From Torymus aiolomorphi (taxonomy: Eukaryota; Arthropoda; Insecta; Hymenoptera; Torymidae): DNA of 64,000 nucleotides. The stretch is taken from the NCBI GenBank assembly GCA_036365515.1, contig CM070874.1, positions 65,243,583-65,307,582 on the forward strand. Reading direction: 5' to 3'. Positions within the stretch are counted from its first letter, which is position 1, and every line of letters begins with the position of its first letter. Of this stretch, positions 1-10,900 are shown piece by piece. The translations under genes and the position numbers were made by a program. The notes below the pieces were generated by a model. The model saw only the letters and a list, made by a program, of their open reading frames with translations, was not told the DNA's origin and did no database searches.

Positions 1-659
1 AATAAGAAAGTAAACAGTATTTGAACTTTGTGTGTATAAGAATGTTAAAAAAATATCTTTATTAAAAATGATACGAGCTTTTCTGTGTTATCAAATAAAG
101 TCAATCAAAACAACATTTCATTACAACGCATAAAATAATAACTGTGTGTTAATATACAAAATGATACGAATTGAGAAATACAATCTGAAATCGAATAATA
201 TACTAAATGAAAAAGTGAACACTTTAAAAGAAGAAAACGATACGATTTTTTTCTCAGAATTCTTCTACTCTATATATCTATCGCACTACATTCTCCGTAA
301 TAGATATGCTCGCCGCCGTGGTTCTCCTCTTCTTCGCGCCTGCGTTCGACGAATCGTCCTCTCCATCCTGATAGATATGTTGAGGGGGTATTGGGGATGT
401 ATAAAAACAACTGAAAGCTCTTTTTATTTGATCATATAGCCCACAAATCGCTGGGCGCTTCGCAAAAAACAAATGATGCGTCGTGTGCGTACATAAAGAC
501 AACACCGTCGTGATCACACAAATAATAATAATAATAGTAGTAATAATAATAATAAAATACAGTATAACATCAGCAGTCGGATAAAATGTACAGAGTTGCT
601 CACGCGCGTGCCATTGTGTTTATCTTACGAGTTCTAGAAGATCAAACGATATACACGTA
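1..659. other. AT-rich region downstream of the LRR-like gene
   Basis: It holds an (AAT)n tract at 521-554, a small GC-richer patch at 310-370 and alternative minus-strand poly(A) signals. No convincing gene is seen. It is either a distal 3' UTR or intergenic. Confidence 0.4.
521..554. repeat. (AAT)n microsatellite
   Basis: AAT/TAA triplets with one AGT interruption, about 34 bp. Confidence 0.9.
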
Positions 660-1402
660 CACGTTTTATTCTTAAAAAATTCTCACCCATGCACTTCTTC
701 TCTCTCTTTTATTTTCATCGTTCTTTCCAACCGCACTCTCGCATCAACATTATCATCATCATTACACGTACATAATCCGTCCTCTACGCTTGATATACGA
801 CAAAAATACCCTTTTTAAGAAGGTCTTCCCGAATCGCTAATACAGTATTAATCGTCCCTCAAGACGTCCTCAAACTATCACGTTTTTTTATGTATATCTA
901 TATATATATATGCTCCAATCGTGTATGTACACTTTTCTTTTAGGAATCCCCGATACAGCTCTCGCGCATTACAAACTTTTTCGTTCGACTTTGGTCAGCG
1001 TGTATTTAACGTCAGTGATTACCGCACTGTGTAGTCTCTTTAGTACAAAAGGGAAGAATCATTCAGTCGTACCCTCGAGTCCTAAAAGAAAAGCCACACA
1101 ACAACGACGACGAGAAATCAGTACTTCGCACTTAGTGTCCACCACCAGCTTGGTCAGTACATCGAGAATTTGTTCGCGGCTTCCTGCGAGGCCCGTCACA
1201 ATCGGTAGACGCGCGAGGAGTCCCTCTCCTCCATCGACAGCTGCTGTTGCTGCTGCTGAAACAGTAGCGCCTGCTGTCGCTGTCTGTGCTGCTGCTGCTG
1301 CTGCGGCGACGGCGACTGATGCTGCTGCTGCTGCTGATGGTATCGCGGAGTACGGTGACTTCCTCGCGCGTCCCTCGAGCCGGAAGCTCGCGAGGGCTCT
1401 CG
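660..1402 (-). other. probable 3' UTR of the LRR-like gene
   Basis: The sequence downstream of the TAA stop on the minus strand is non-coding and rich in CAG-type repeats near the stop. The nearest plausible polyadenylation signals (AATAAA on the minus strand, TTTATT on the plus) lie at 665-670, 423-428 and 58-63. The first gives a 3' UTR of about 0.75 kb; the others extend it. The real end cannot be set from sequence alone. Confidence 0.5.
1240..1337 (-). repeat. interrupted CAG/CTG repeat in the 3' UTR
   Basis: On the + strand there are three CTG clusters (about 1240-1259, 1287-1304, 1319-1336) separated by GC-rich spacers. On the mRNA strand this is CAG repeats within about 160 nt of the stop codon. 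CAG runs form hairpins in RNA and expand by slippage. The repeat also opens long spurious Ala/Ala-like frames, which are not genes. Confidence 0.85.
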
Positions 1403-2776
1403 TTACAATTCGGTGGTTAACGGCTCGGCCTTCTCGACGATCACGTGGAACTCGGTCTCCCGGTACAGCCTGCCGTCCGGCACGACCATCGTGATCCTGC
1501 TGTCGACCGGGCCACCGGCGGAGTTCGAGTTCTCCCTGATGACTCCGTTCTTCGTCTTGGTGACGACGTCGGGCGCGGACGTAGGCACGCTGATCCAGCG
1601 CTTCTGCTCGTCCCTGCGTCGCCGGCGGCAACAGTAAACTGCCAAGCACGTCACTATGATGAGAAAGAGGCCGAGGCTGGATAACGCAACGATTAGCAAG
1701 AGCATCGAGCTGCTGAGGGCGCAGTTGCGCGCCTCGTAATCGACGAAGCTCGCCGCTACACCTGAGTCTTGATCCTCCAGGCACAGGAACGTCTCCGGGT
1801 CCTCGACGTTGGATTCCAGGGAGTACGGAGGCGCGACGATGTTGGACGTATGGTCGCGTGAGGATATCAGCCGCGAGTAGGCGTTGGTGTAGTTCAGGAT
1901 CTGACTCTTCCAGAACGACAGCTGAGTGCAGTCGCAGACCTGATTCACCAGCACGTTGCTCAACTCCGTACGAAAGCTCGTTCTGTCGAATATCAGCGAG
2001 CCCTCCTCGAAGGTCTTCAGACTGTTGTTCTTGAACATGAGGCTGTAGAGGTTACCGTTGGGCGGCGCCAGTCGGTTCTCCGTGTCGGCGCGTATTGATA
2101 GGAAAGCGCCGACTCCCACGCCGCCGAAGGTGTTGTTTTTGATTAACACGGTGCCCCGTACGCTCACGTCGAAGGCCTCGCTCTCGACGCTGTCGACGAC
2201 GCAGTTCAGTATGGCCACTGTCTTTGGTCTCTTGATGATGAAGGCGGAGCTGCGCAGGGTGCCCAGCTTCACGCCGTTCAGCATGAATTTGTCGTACACC
2301 TCGATGTCGTTCATCGCGCGACTCGGCACCTGATCGCCGAAGGTGCCCCCGATGACGTGCAGAAAGCGCACATCGAATTTCTTGAAGGCCAAGGCTTGGA
2401 TCGCCTCGATACGGCAGTTCTCCAGGGTTATGCTGTTTGTGTTCATGAGATTGGCGAAGGCGAACGCCAAGACCTGGCCGATCCTCACGTTCTCGAGGAC
2501 GATGGCCTCGACGTTGCCGTGGAAGACGTTGCTCGGCAGCACCTCCATACTGCTGTTGCGCACCGTGATGCGCGTGCTGCCCGACTGGGCTGGGGACAGT
2601 TTGAAGCTGTAACTCATGAGGGTGAGGTTGCCGACGTTCACCAGATCTATGGAGATGAGGTCGTTCATCTGGACGAGGCTGTGGTTGGCAAGGACGACGC
2701 TCGGGCAGTCGGTGACGACGATGCGACTCGTGTGACGGCCAAGGCCGTGCTCGCCCTCCGCCGTCAGGATCAGCTC
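1403..2776 (-). CDS. terminal coding exon of an LRR-like type I membrane protein (residues 73-529)
   Basis: This exon encodes most of a predicted cell-surface protein. A clean acceptor (TTTTATCTCTGTTTCGCAG, then GAG) sits just before 2776, and the reading frame runs 457 codons to TAA at 1405-1403. Full-length numbering: residues 109-350 contain repeats of the type NxLxxIxxxAF (for example around IEAIQALAFKKF), matching degenerate leucine-rich or beta-solenoid repeats. C353/C355 (VCDC) followed by C404 and C424 resemble an LRR C-terminal cap. Several N-glycosylation sequons are visible (NLT, NSS, NNT, NNS, NYT). A hydrophobic helix spans about 428-455, followed by CCRRRRRDEQKR as a stop-transfer signal. 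The cytoplasmic tail is about 74 residues and ends in TTEL, which matches a class I PDZ ligand (T-x-L). GC-rich third positions throughout support coding. Function is unknown; a role in adhesion or signalling is only a family-level guess. I do not recognise a named orthologue. Confidence 0.88.
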   Translation of the reverse strand, partial: ELILTAEGEHGLGRHTSRIVVTDCPSVVLANHSLVQMNDLISIDLVNVGNLTLMSYSFKLSPAQSGSTRITVRNSSMEVLPSNVFHGNVEAIVLENVRIGQVLAFAFANLMNTNSITLENCRIEAIQALAFKKFDVRFLHVIGGTFGDQVPSRAMNDIEVYDKFMLNGVKLGTLRSSAFIIKRPKTVAILNCVVDSVESEAFDVSVRGTVLIKNNTFGGVGVGAFLSIRADTENRLAPPNGNLYSLMFKNNSLKTFEEGSLIFDRTSFRTELSNVLVNQVCDCTQLSFWKSQILNYTNAYSRLISSRDHTSNIVAPPYSLESNVEDPETFLCLEDQDSGVAASFVDYEARNCALSSSMLLLIVALSSLGLFLIIVTCLAVYCCRRRRRDEQKRWISVPTSAPDVVTKTKNGVIRENSNSAGGPVDSRITMVVPDGRLYRETEFHVIVEKAEPLTTEL

Positions 2777-2908
2777 CTGCGAAACAGAGATAAAAGATTG
2801 ATTGTGTCGTCGTCGTATAGTCTATGCGAGGGGATTAGTCAAGGGGGGCTGAGGGAGTGATGAACGAGTTTTCCCCAAGGGGGTTCACTGGAATTCCTGG
2901 GTGCGTGT

Positions 2909-2997
2909 ATATATATATATATATACACACACGGGCAGAGGATATATCTTTAAGCTGTCTATTTTCTCACCCGACCTATACCCCCCCCCCCCCCCCC
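2909..2997. repeat. (TA)n, (AC)n and C17 homopolymer cluster
   Basis: Alternating TA at 2909-2924 grades into AC at 2924-2931. An uninterrupted run of 17 C follows at 2981-2997. It lies about 200 bp inside the intron from the terminal exon. A run of the same length occurs at 45130-45146. Confidence 0.9.
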
Positions 2998-3973
2998 GTT
3001 TTTCGCATGCGGGTACCGCAGGGCTCGGGATAAGCTGCGGGCTCTCGATACTCGCGAATTAGAGCTGATTGGGTTTCACTGATTCCGGCGGGAGGCTTAG
3101 GTTCTTACCGAGTTACATTAGCGAACTTTTTCGATTAGTCCTCTCGATACATATACACTACACGCATACGTGCCCGAAATTCCTCTATAGAAATTTTAGT
3201 CTATCAAACTAGCGCTTAACAATCGCGCGATTACGTCGCAATATTACGGAACTTCAATCTCCATCAGCTCTCGACAATATAACTCTACTACGCACGTCGC
3301 GTCATCCGGGCTCGAAACTTTCGCGAAATCCGACGCGCGGCTGGCCCCCGCGCGCTAATAAGGGTCGAATCGGCGTAATTGGCCGTCTAACTGCCGAAAT
3401 TGTCGGCGACGGCAATTAACGACGCCGCGCGTACGCGCGCGCCAGTGCGAATAACGTCGTTATTATAATGACCGGGGGCGTGCGCGAGCTTAACTTTCGG
3501 AGGGAAGGTATATGTAGCTAGCAGAGGCTGCTGCAGGTGGGTGTAGGTGCACGCATCATCAGCATCGCCTTCGGGGTGAGTTTCTTGGCGGAATTGTTGC
3601 CGCTGCTGCTGCTTTTGGTGTCCATAGCGCATATTCGGCTTAATGAGAATCGATTGTGTTTGAGGGTAGAGCTGTTGATGATTAAGTTGCTGGATTTTTC
3701 ATTGTGTGATACTTTAGATTATAGTGATTTAAGTTTTTTTTTGTGGGGGCCATGACAAGAGGTGCGAAAAGTCTATCTGGACACATTTAATGAAATTACG
3801 CTTCGGCGGGATTTACTCGTTTTGTCAGTCTAGCCGTTAAGTTATTGACAAAATTAATCGGAACTTTAGTGGTGTCACGGAGGTTTCCATCGACGTTGGA
3901 CACAACGTGGTAGACGAGAAACCACTCAGTCAACATAAACATAACTAGCTCGTGATGTACTCGTCATAGTATC

Positions 3974-4045
3974 GCGACGTTAGCTCAGTGGTAGAGCGCG
4001 GGATTAGAATTCTCGAGATCGCGGGTTCGCGTCCCGCTCGTCGCT
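3974..4045 (+). tRNA. tRNA-like gene or pseudogene: Ala-like body, anticodon AGA
   Basis: It folds as a cloverleaf. The acceptor GCGACGT/TCGTCGC has six pairs and one T-T mismatch next to the body. The D arm is GCTC-AGTGGTA-GAGC, the anticodon arm CGGGA-TTAGAAT-TCTCG (one G-T pair), the variable loop AGATC (5 nt) and the T arm GCGGG-TTCGCGT-CCCGC. Box A (TAGCTCAGTGG) matches consensus; box B (GGTTCGCGTCC) matches except C for the invariant A58. Six T residues at 4048-4053 give a Pol III terminator. The anticodon reads AGA (serine codon UCU), but the short variable loop excludes a normal tRNA-Ser. The D arm and TTAG(C)AT loop resemble tRNA-Ala(AGC) with one change, although the G3:U70 alanine identity pair is absent (G3-C70). 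It is probably a diverged copy or pseudogene; expression is possible. Confidence 0.62.
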
Positions 4046-4212
4046 TATTTTTTCACTTCATTTTATTTATTTCTCACATACGTAACAGTGGGAACTGAAA
4101 ATAGTTGACCTAGTTTCAAATCCGCTGATGCAAGATTTTGCAGAATCCGTCATTCTGAACAAATGAATTATTCATAAGTCATTCAATTCTAAATTGACTT
4201 TTTAGTGACAAA

Positions 4213-4215
<3 letters not shown>

Positions 4216-4252
<37 letters not shown>
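4216..4252. repeat. (GT)n then (TA)n microsatellite
   Basis: About 13 GT units followed by five TA units. Confidence 0.9.
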
Positions 4253-4253
<1 letters not shown>

Positions 4254-7200
4254 TCATGTTTTTCTAACTGAACATTTCCCTCGAGAAAATAACGAATAAT
4301 GATTTTTTGCAAATTAAAAGACTTTGAATGACCAGGTTCTGCCGGTGTACTTATGTAATCTCGCGCGTGACTTCGTGGGTCGCTCGCTTTAAAAGTCTAG
4401 CTTTTCCCTCGCTTTTTATTCATCATCGAGCGCGGGCACGCGCGAGAAAGAAGCACAGTCAGAAAGTAATCTTTGTAGGTCACTTTTTAAGTGCTCCCGG
4501 CCGCGCCATCGTATAGCTGAAAGAGTCGATAAGGAAAATCGGCGGGAAAAGTTCAAGGACTATACCGAGTCTTAACTTGGAACGCGAAGCACTCAAAAGA
4601 GACAATATTTTCGCTCGCACTATACATACATATATTTTTCCGAAAATTTACCGTAATGCTATTAGATCATTTGCATCGTTACTCTCCCAGCCCCCGCGTC
4701 TATGCAAAAGCCGGGTGCGCGGGAAAAGCGCTGTGCGTATATACATACACTCTCGATGTTTCGGTATACGATGTGCTCGAGGCTATGCTCCGTCCTGCTC
4801 CGCGATGATCGGCGGTCGAGTGAAAGGGCGGCTTCCACCGCATCACAAAGGGTCCTGCCAATCAATATAACGGAATAACAAAGTTTGCGCTCGCCGTTGT
4901 TATAAAGTTCCCGTTGTACGTACGCAGGGGGCTGTGTACACAAGGCCAGGGTATAATCGCCATTTCTTCGCCGGAGTAGTATTAGCGCAGGAGAGCTTTT
5001 AAATTTGATTCGAGCGAATTGCCTCTTGATTGTCTATTATAAAAGACGTTGGGAGCGCGCGGAGTTTTAATCGTCTTTCACTGCGATATATGAAAAGTGT
5101 GGCGGAATATTAGTTGAAAACCAGCGGCGCGCGTTGGGAAATTTCGCGTAATGGACAAGTGACACGTTGTAAGGAGAGAAAGAGAGGTAGGGAGAAAATA
5201 AATTCTTGATCAGCGCGCGAGGAAGAGGAACTCTCACTGTCTCTCTCAATTCGCGGGAGATCCGGGAAACTTTTCCATCTCGACAGCTGAGAGTCGAGAG
5301 ATCCTCTGCACCCCGCTGGCGCGGCGCTCGTAACCTTCGCGGCGAACTTCTCCAATTACAGTTTTCGCCGATAAGAGGCGGGGAAGCGAAAAAACAGAAT
5401 TCTATTAGGTCACTGGGAGAGAGAGAGAGAGGGAGTTAGTTAGTCGCGCGATGAATAACACCGGCTGTCTGCTGCATCGTCGATTTCCGAAGCGATTTCC
5501 GTTCCGGCGCTCTTCTATCGCTTTTTTTTTCTCCTCCGCTCCGGCTCCAGATAATTTCCACGGGGACGAATCGGTTTCCCCGAGTCGTTTTATACGAGGG
5601 CGCGCCGAGGGGTAAGGGGACCGCGGAGGATCCGGTTTGGTCGATTAAGTTTCCGATAGCTTTATTATTGATATAATAATTTTTGACTTCATTGTAGACA
5701 TTTTTTATTATTCATATTATTATGCAAATTTTCCGTGGATGAGGTTTAGGATTATACAGTTGGTTCTTTCATTGCTCTATCTATGCAAATTTTGCGGATT
5801 CCAAAGAAATCATGTAAAGCAGAAGCATAAAAGAATATTATATATATAAAACCGGTAAATAAAAGTTTGAAGTTAGCAGCTCCCAATGGAAAAAAAACGT
5901 TGAAGGAGGCTTCGCTGCTCTGAAATATAGGTCACCCCGAAAGTTCACTGTGTAAAATCCATAATAGTTTTAATAAAAAAAATTCGTACAATACATCATG
6001 GTATAGAAGTAATAATCCATCCTTCATCGCAACGTATAACGTTTACTATTCGCATTAAAGTAACGACGTTTTAAACAGGAACAAAAACTTCATCACCGCG
6101 TTAGCGACATTTTATTCAGCCGGCAAAAAGTTCGAAAAAGTGTACGCGTGGCAGGAAACAAAGAAAAGTCGTCGTGCGATCCCTGCTGAAAACCGAAAAC
6201 GAAGCGCGGCGTCCCGTTCGCGGGCAAATGTAAATGAGCCGAGAGCGTGTATCTATTTAATTTTGTTAACGCGAGTCGCGCGCACGCGCGTGCCCCTTTC
6301 CTTTTTTTTTTCTCGTAATTTTTCTTTCTCGCTTTTTCAAACGAGAAAAACGGGGCCCCGCCTGTAGTAAGCGGTATATAGCGTACGCCGGCTGGTGTGT
6401 CTCGGCGCAATAAATTTCCGCGGAAACGAGCCAGTGCTCGCGCACGCGCTGAATTTATACCGGCAAAATCTGAATTTTATTGCCTCCCGCGCAGTTTTGT
6501 CTCTCCCAGTTCTCTCACTCCCGTGAGGAAAGAATCGCGAGAGCGAGTGCAGTGAGACGGACGGACGGGGCGTCGTTAACATTTTTCTCTTTTGAGTTCT
6601 CTGCATGAGCGCAAACAAACGCGCCGCGGGATGGATGTGCGCGGGAGTGTTTGAAATTTTTAAAATACTAGGGGTGTATGTAAAAAAGTGACGGACAGGG
6701 TTGTTTGTTGTTTACACGCCATAGAGTTTTCGTTGTACGATGACAGAGGTATATAGTCTTTTATCGGCGAGGTTCGCTGGAATTCCGGTTAGATCACGAC
6801 GAGGAATAGGCTATAGTGTGTCAGAGTTATATTCGCGGAATATTATCTTGCTTATAAGTGGATTCGTTTATCGATCGCTAGATTTTCCGCGTAATTATAC
6901 GAATTACTGGAATCATAACTTTTATAGCCTGATATCTCCTTAAAAAATAGCCTCGCCGTCTTTCACGCGATAAACAAACGCCTTCTCCAACAAACCCACG
7001 ATCTTCCTGGTTTATTACGACTGATATTGCCCATTGTATCCTCAATTTGCCCCAACAAAACCTCAAATCACAACTACACCCCCCCAAAAAAAAACACACC
7101 GAAGGTTCGCGGAAACCCCGCCGCAGAGAAAAAAGCCAGTAGCCCATCGCTCCGCAGACTCCGCAGTACTACCTCTCTGTCTCCCTCTGTAATCGAGCGA

Positions 7201-7919
7201 AACGTCAATCACGCATTCACTGTTTACAATGGACTGTGCCAGGGGTAGTATACACTTCGTTCTCTCGGCGCTCCGCTGCGCGCAAAAAGTGCGCGCGCGC
7301 TTTTTCGCTCTCGTCATTGTCGCAGAGGGGAAGCCTTGCGCCAGCGGAACAATGCATGTTGTCCACCTTTCTCGTGTCGCTGCGATGCGCTCGCGAGTGT
7401 ATCCGCGGTTTCGAGTTTTTTTTATGGTTGACGGGCTGTAGTAGTGGTAAGGTATCGGTTACTCGAAGTTGTCGGGTTGCTTTTGGGGTGTTTTAGTGGA
7501 GGTAGGTAGTTGCGTTCTTGTAAGGGCAAGGTGCTGCTGGTGAGATTTAATTACTTATCAGAGGAATATGCTATCGATTCGATTACCAATAATCGCACCC
7601 CGCAAATAACAAAGCCGTCTGGCCTGAGCGACCGCCAGCGATCTTTCTCTCTGGCGCCTAATAAACGTCGGTCAAAAAAAAAAACCCACGAAGCTTATAC
7701 AAAGGAATTAATCCGGGACTCAATAAACACAGCCGAATGCCTTTTAATGAACGGCTGCGTACGCGCGTGCCGCCACAAAACTTTACCACCGCGAGTCCCT
7801 TTCCCTCTCTCGAACGCCTCGTTTCTTCTAGCTGTATAAGGGAGCCTTTTACCGCCTATAAAGGATTTATGCGAAACAATTTTGCCGCGCGGATTCGTTT
7901 GTCCGGCGCCCGCCGCGTA

Positions 7920-7940
7920 AAGAGAGAGAGAGAGAGAGAG
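7920..7940. repeat. (GA)n tract
   Basis: A purine run on the right-hand side of the island centred near 7.85 kb. GAGAG motifs can bind GAGA-factor-type proteins in insects; no binding is shown here. Confidence 0.75.
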
Positions 7941-10900
7941 GCTTTTTAACGATGAACAGAGAAAGACGGAGAACAATCGGCGCTTTTTATTAAACAGGGT
8001 TCGCGGTGTACGTGGGGCGACGGGGGTAATTTTCATTGTAATGACGATGATGAAAACGCGCGAGTATTCTCGTTTTTTTTTTTTCGAGGGTTTAGAGAGG
8101 CCCACGGGTAATGAAAAGCTTTGTTCGAGTGTTTTTGTTGGGGATTATAAACTGCTGTGAGAGTGTGTGGATATCTTTTGTTATTGCTAAAGCTGACGCC
8201 GTTCTTTAACCGCGTGTATAATAATTAATATGTGAAATATCTCTGTATTATTATGTGTAATGTGAAAAATCCTGAATAGAAATGTTTTATTACGATGCGA
8301 TGATTTATTTCGGTATTATTATTTAAAATATAAACAAATTCGATCACTCGTTAATAACAACAACAATAAATACGAGCAACAACCAGATCATTATTATTTA
8401 TCAAGAAACCGTGAAAATTAGAGCAACTCCAGTGCAAACGCAGCCCGACGACCAAACCCACTCGATCAATCCCGTCGATTGACCTTATACCTGGATACAT
8501 TCGACCACGCGCCTTATTGACACACAGCTTTGGCCTCTCGCGCAAAAGTCGCCACCGCGAATAATCAACATCAAACTAAACAAGCGAAAAGCGAATTCGC
8601 TTCGAGAGAGTTGGTTGACGCTCGCACCACACCGCGACAAAATAAACAAATCAACGTGTACATACAAACACGTGCGCGTCAAAGACCCTTTTCCTCGCGC
8701 CCTTTGGCAAAAACTTTGCTCGCGAATTTGCATTTCTAATTGTACGCTCATTTTTTTTTCGTGCAATGTAGGAGGCGAGGCTGTGTCGGGACAAATTGGA
8801 AGGGCGAGGGAACGAGCCGCATATGCATTATGCGCGTTAGTTTTTTTTTTCTCGTTGGGATGGTAAGTTTGGTCTTGTGGGCAGAAACGGGTTTGAGAAA
8901 AGGGCAACTTGCATCGACTGTTATTGACGTATCGAGTGGAAGAGAAGATAACATCGCTGTAACAGTGATTTTTCACGATCAGGTGTCTCGTGCGTCACCG
9001 AGTTTTTTTTTATGAGCCACACGCGTATGGTAACGTGATACATTATTTTACGATGAAATAAAGAACGAGCAAATTGCACTTTCGTGCCTTAAAAAAGTAA
9101 TTTTCTACGAAACAAAAAGCTCTCTCCTTCGCCGCGACAATAGAACGTACCCACATATTGACCTTCGCCTCATTCTCGCCATTTAATAAAAAGAAAACTA
9201 TTTTTACACCCCCAATAGAGCAGCGTGTATAACCCTAGAGTACGAGTAAAAGTCAACTCCGGAGCTTAGAGCTTTCATCGCCTGGCCAGCGATACCCATA
9301 AATCCCTTACCACGACCACGACCACCGCCGTCCAACCTAAAAACGTCGTCAAAAATGAGGATTAAGCGCTCGAAGCTCGCGTCCCTCGTTAACCCAACTG
9401 CAGCGCGCACCGCAACCATTCCGTGTCCTCTCGCTCTCTTCTCCACGCGCAACGAAATCCCGATAAATAAAGGGACCGGAAGCCCGGGCAGTCCCGAGCG
9501 AGCGAGCGACGTTAAGAGCAATCGTAAAAGCCGACGGAATAATTCCGGTTAGCCAGGGAGGCGGCGGCGCGCTTTACGAGGGCGTCTTCCACGCAAGCGT
9601 CTTCTGCCGCGCACGGAAAATCGCGCGACGAGGCAAAGGGTAACGTAACCGGCGAGGTACATGTATGTATATAGGTATACCTTAGCTGTGCGAGGCCATT
9701 AAAAGAGCGCGTGAGGCTGTTAAGGGCAGACGCGCGAGTTGTAAAAAGTAAAGAAAAGGGCGGTCAACGTGATGCGTTCCTGTATGTGTGCGTGTATGCG
9801 AGAGAAGAGTCTTTGTCCGCTGGCTGCTTTTTGTTTGATTTTCGGCGAATGGCGTTGGTGTTAATTTTATTTCGTTTTATACGCACGGTTGCACGTCCGC
9901 CTGCGAGGGGTATATTTAATTAACGGAATTCAGGTGGTGCATAATGATATTACGCAATCATCATCGCTCGCGGCATAATTTTCTCAAACGTTATATATAA
10001 TCGTATGCAAAAGTTTAACACGTAGCGGAACACTCGAAATTAAAGTTTCGAGATAAATTATGTAAACAGACACGCACATTCAAAACCCCCTCCGGCGGAA
10101 TCATAATTTCATCGTACACCCATTCTCATTTACCGCGTCTTTGTTTGCGTCTTGATGCTCTTCTCTCTCTCGCGTAGTCGATCCCGGTGTTTTGTGGAAA
10201 TTAGGCGGGGATTAAACGCGGCGAAGCGCTCGCTCGAGGAGGACATTAACTTGCATCAGCGTAATTTGTACTTTCCGCGAGGATCGTTATACACTTAAAG
10301 AACATTGTAAAAGCCGAACGTTAAACTGGTTTACTCTCCCTGCGGAAATTTCGCGTGCTCGAACTAATTATGCGCCGTTATACTCGGAGCCGGCGTTGTT
10401 TGTTTATTCGATAAAGATTTAAGGTTGTCGATCTATCCTCAATAGGGCAACCCGATATACCACTCGTTATTTATCTTTCCGAAGCGACAAATCCAAAAAT
10501 ATACACGCGCCATCGAAGTTTCAATCAACTCCATTCTAAAATTAAAAAAAAAGGCCAATAACATTTTCCAATATATACCCTTTTTCCTTCTTTTTCTCTC
10601 TCTATAAAAAAAAAAACGACCACCCTTTGAAACATTCGATCGTGGCGTAAAAAAAAAACGAGAGTGGAACGATATATAGTGTTTGGACGGGCAATCGAGC
10701 GTACTTATCGCGGCCTCTCGATCGGCGCGCGCGCGTTTCGGTTTCACGTATGCGACACGCGACGCCGCCGCCGTCGTTCCGTTCCGTTCGTCTATATACA
10801 CAGAGAGTGGGCGAGAGTGCGCGTGACGAAGCCGTCGAGCGAATTAGGGAAGCTTATTTCGAAGCGTTGACATTTCGCCGATACACAGAGTTCTGTGCGG

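Noticed and set aside
910..1494. 194-residue + strand open frame
   Set aside because: Antisense to the receptor tail and 3' UTR; Ala/Arg/Ser low complexity from CTG repeats.
1059..1784. 241-residue minus-strand open frame overlapping the receptor 3' end
   Set aside because: It overlaps the better-supported frame of the receptor and reads through the CAG repeat as poly-Ala. It is a shadow of GC-rich coding DNA.
3974..4045. Functional tRNA-Ser(AGA)
   Set aside because: Serine tRNAs have a long variable arm; this one has 5 nt and several lost consensus bases.
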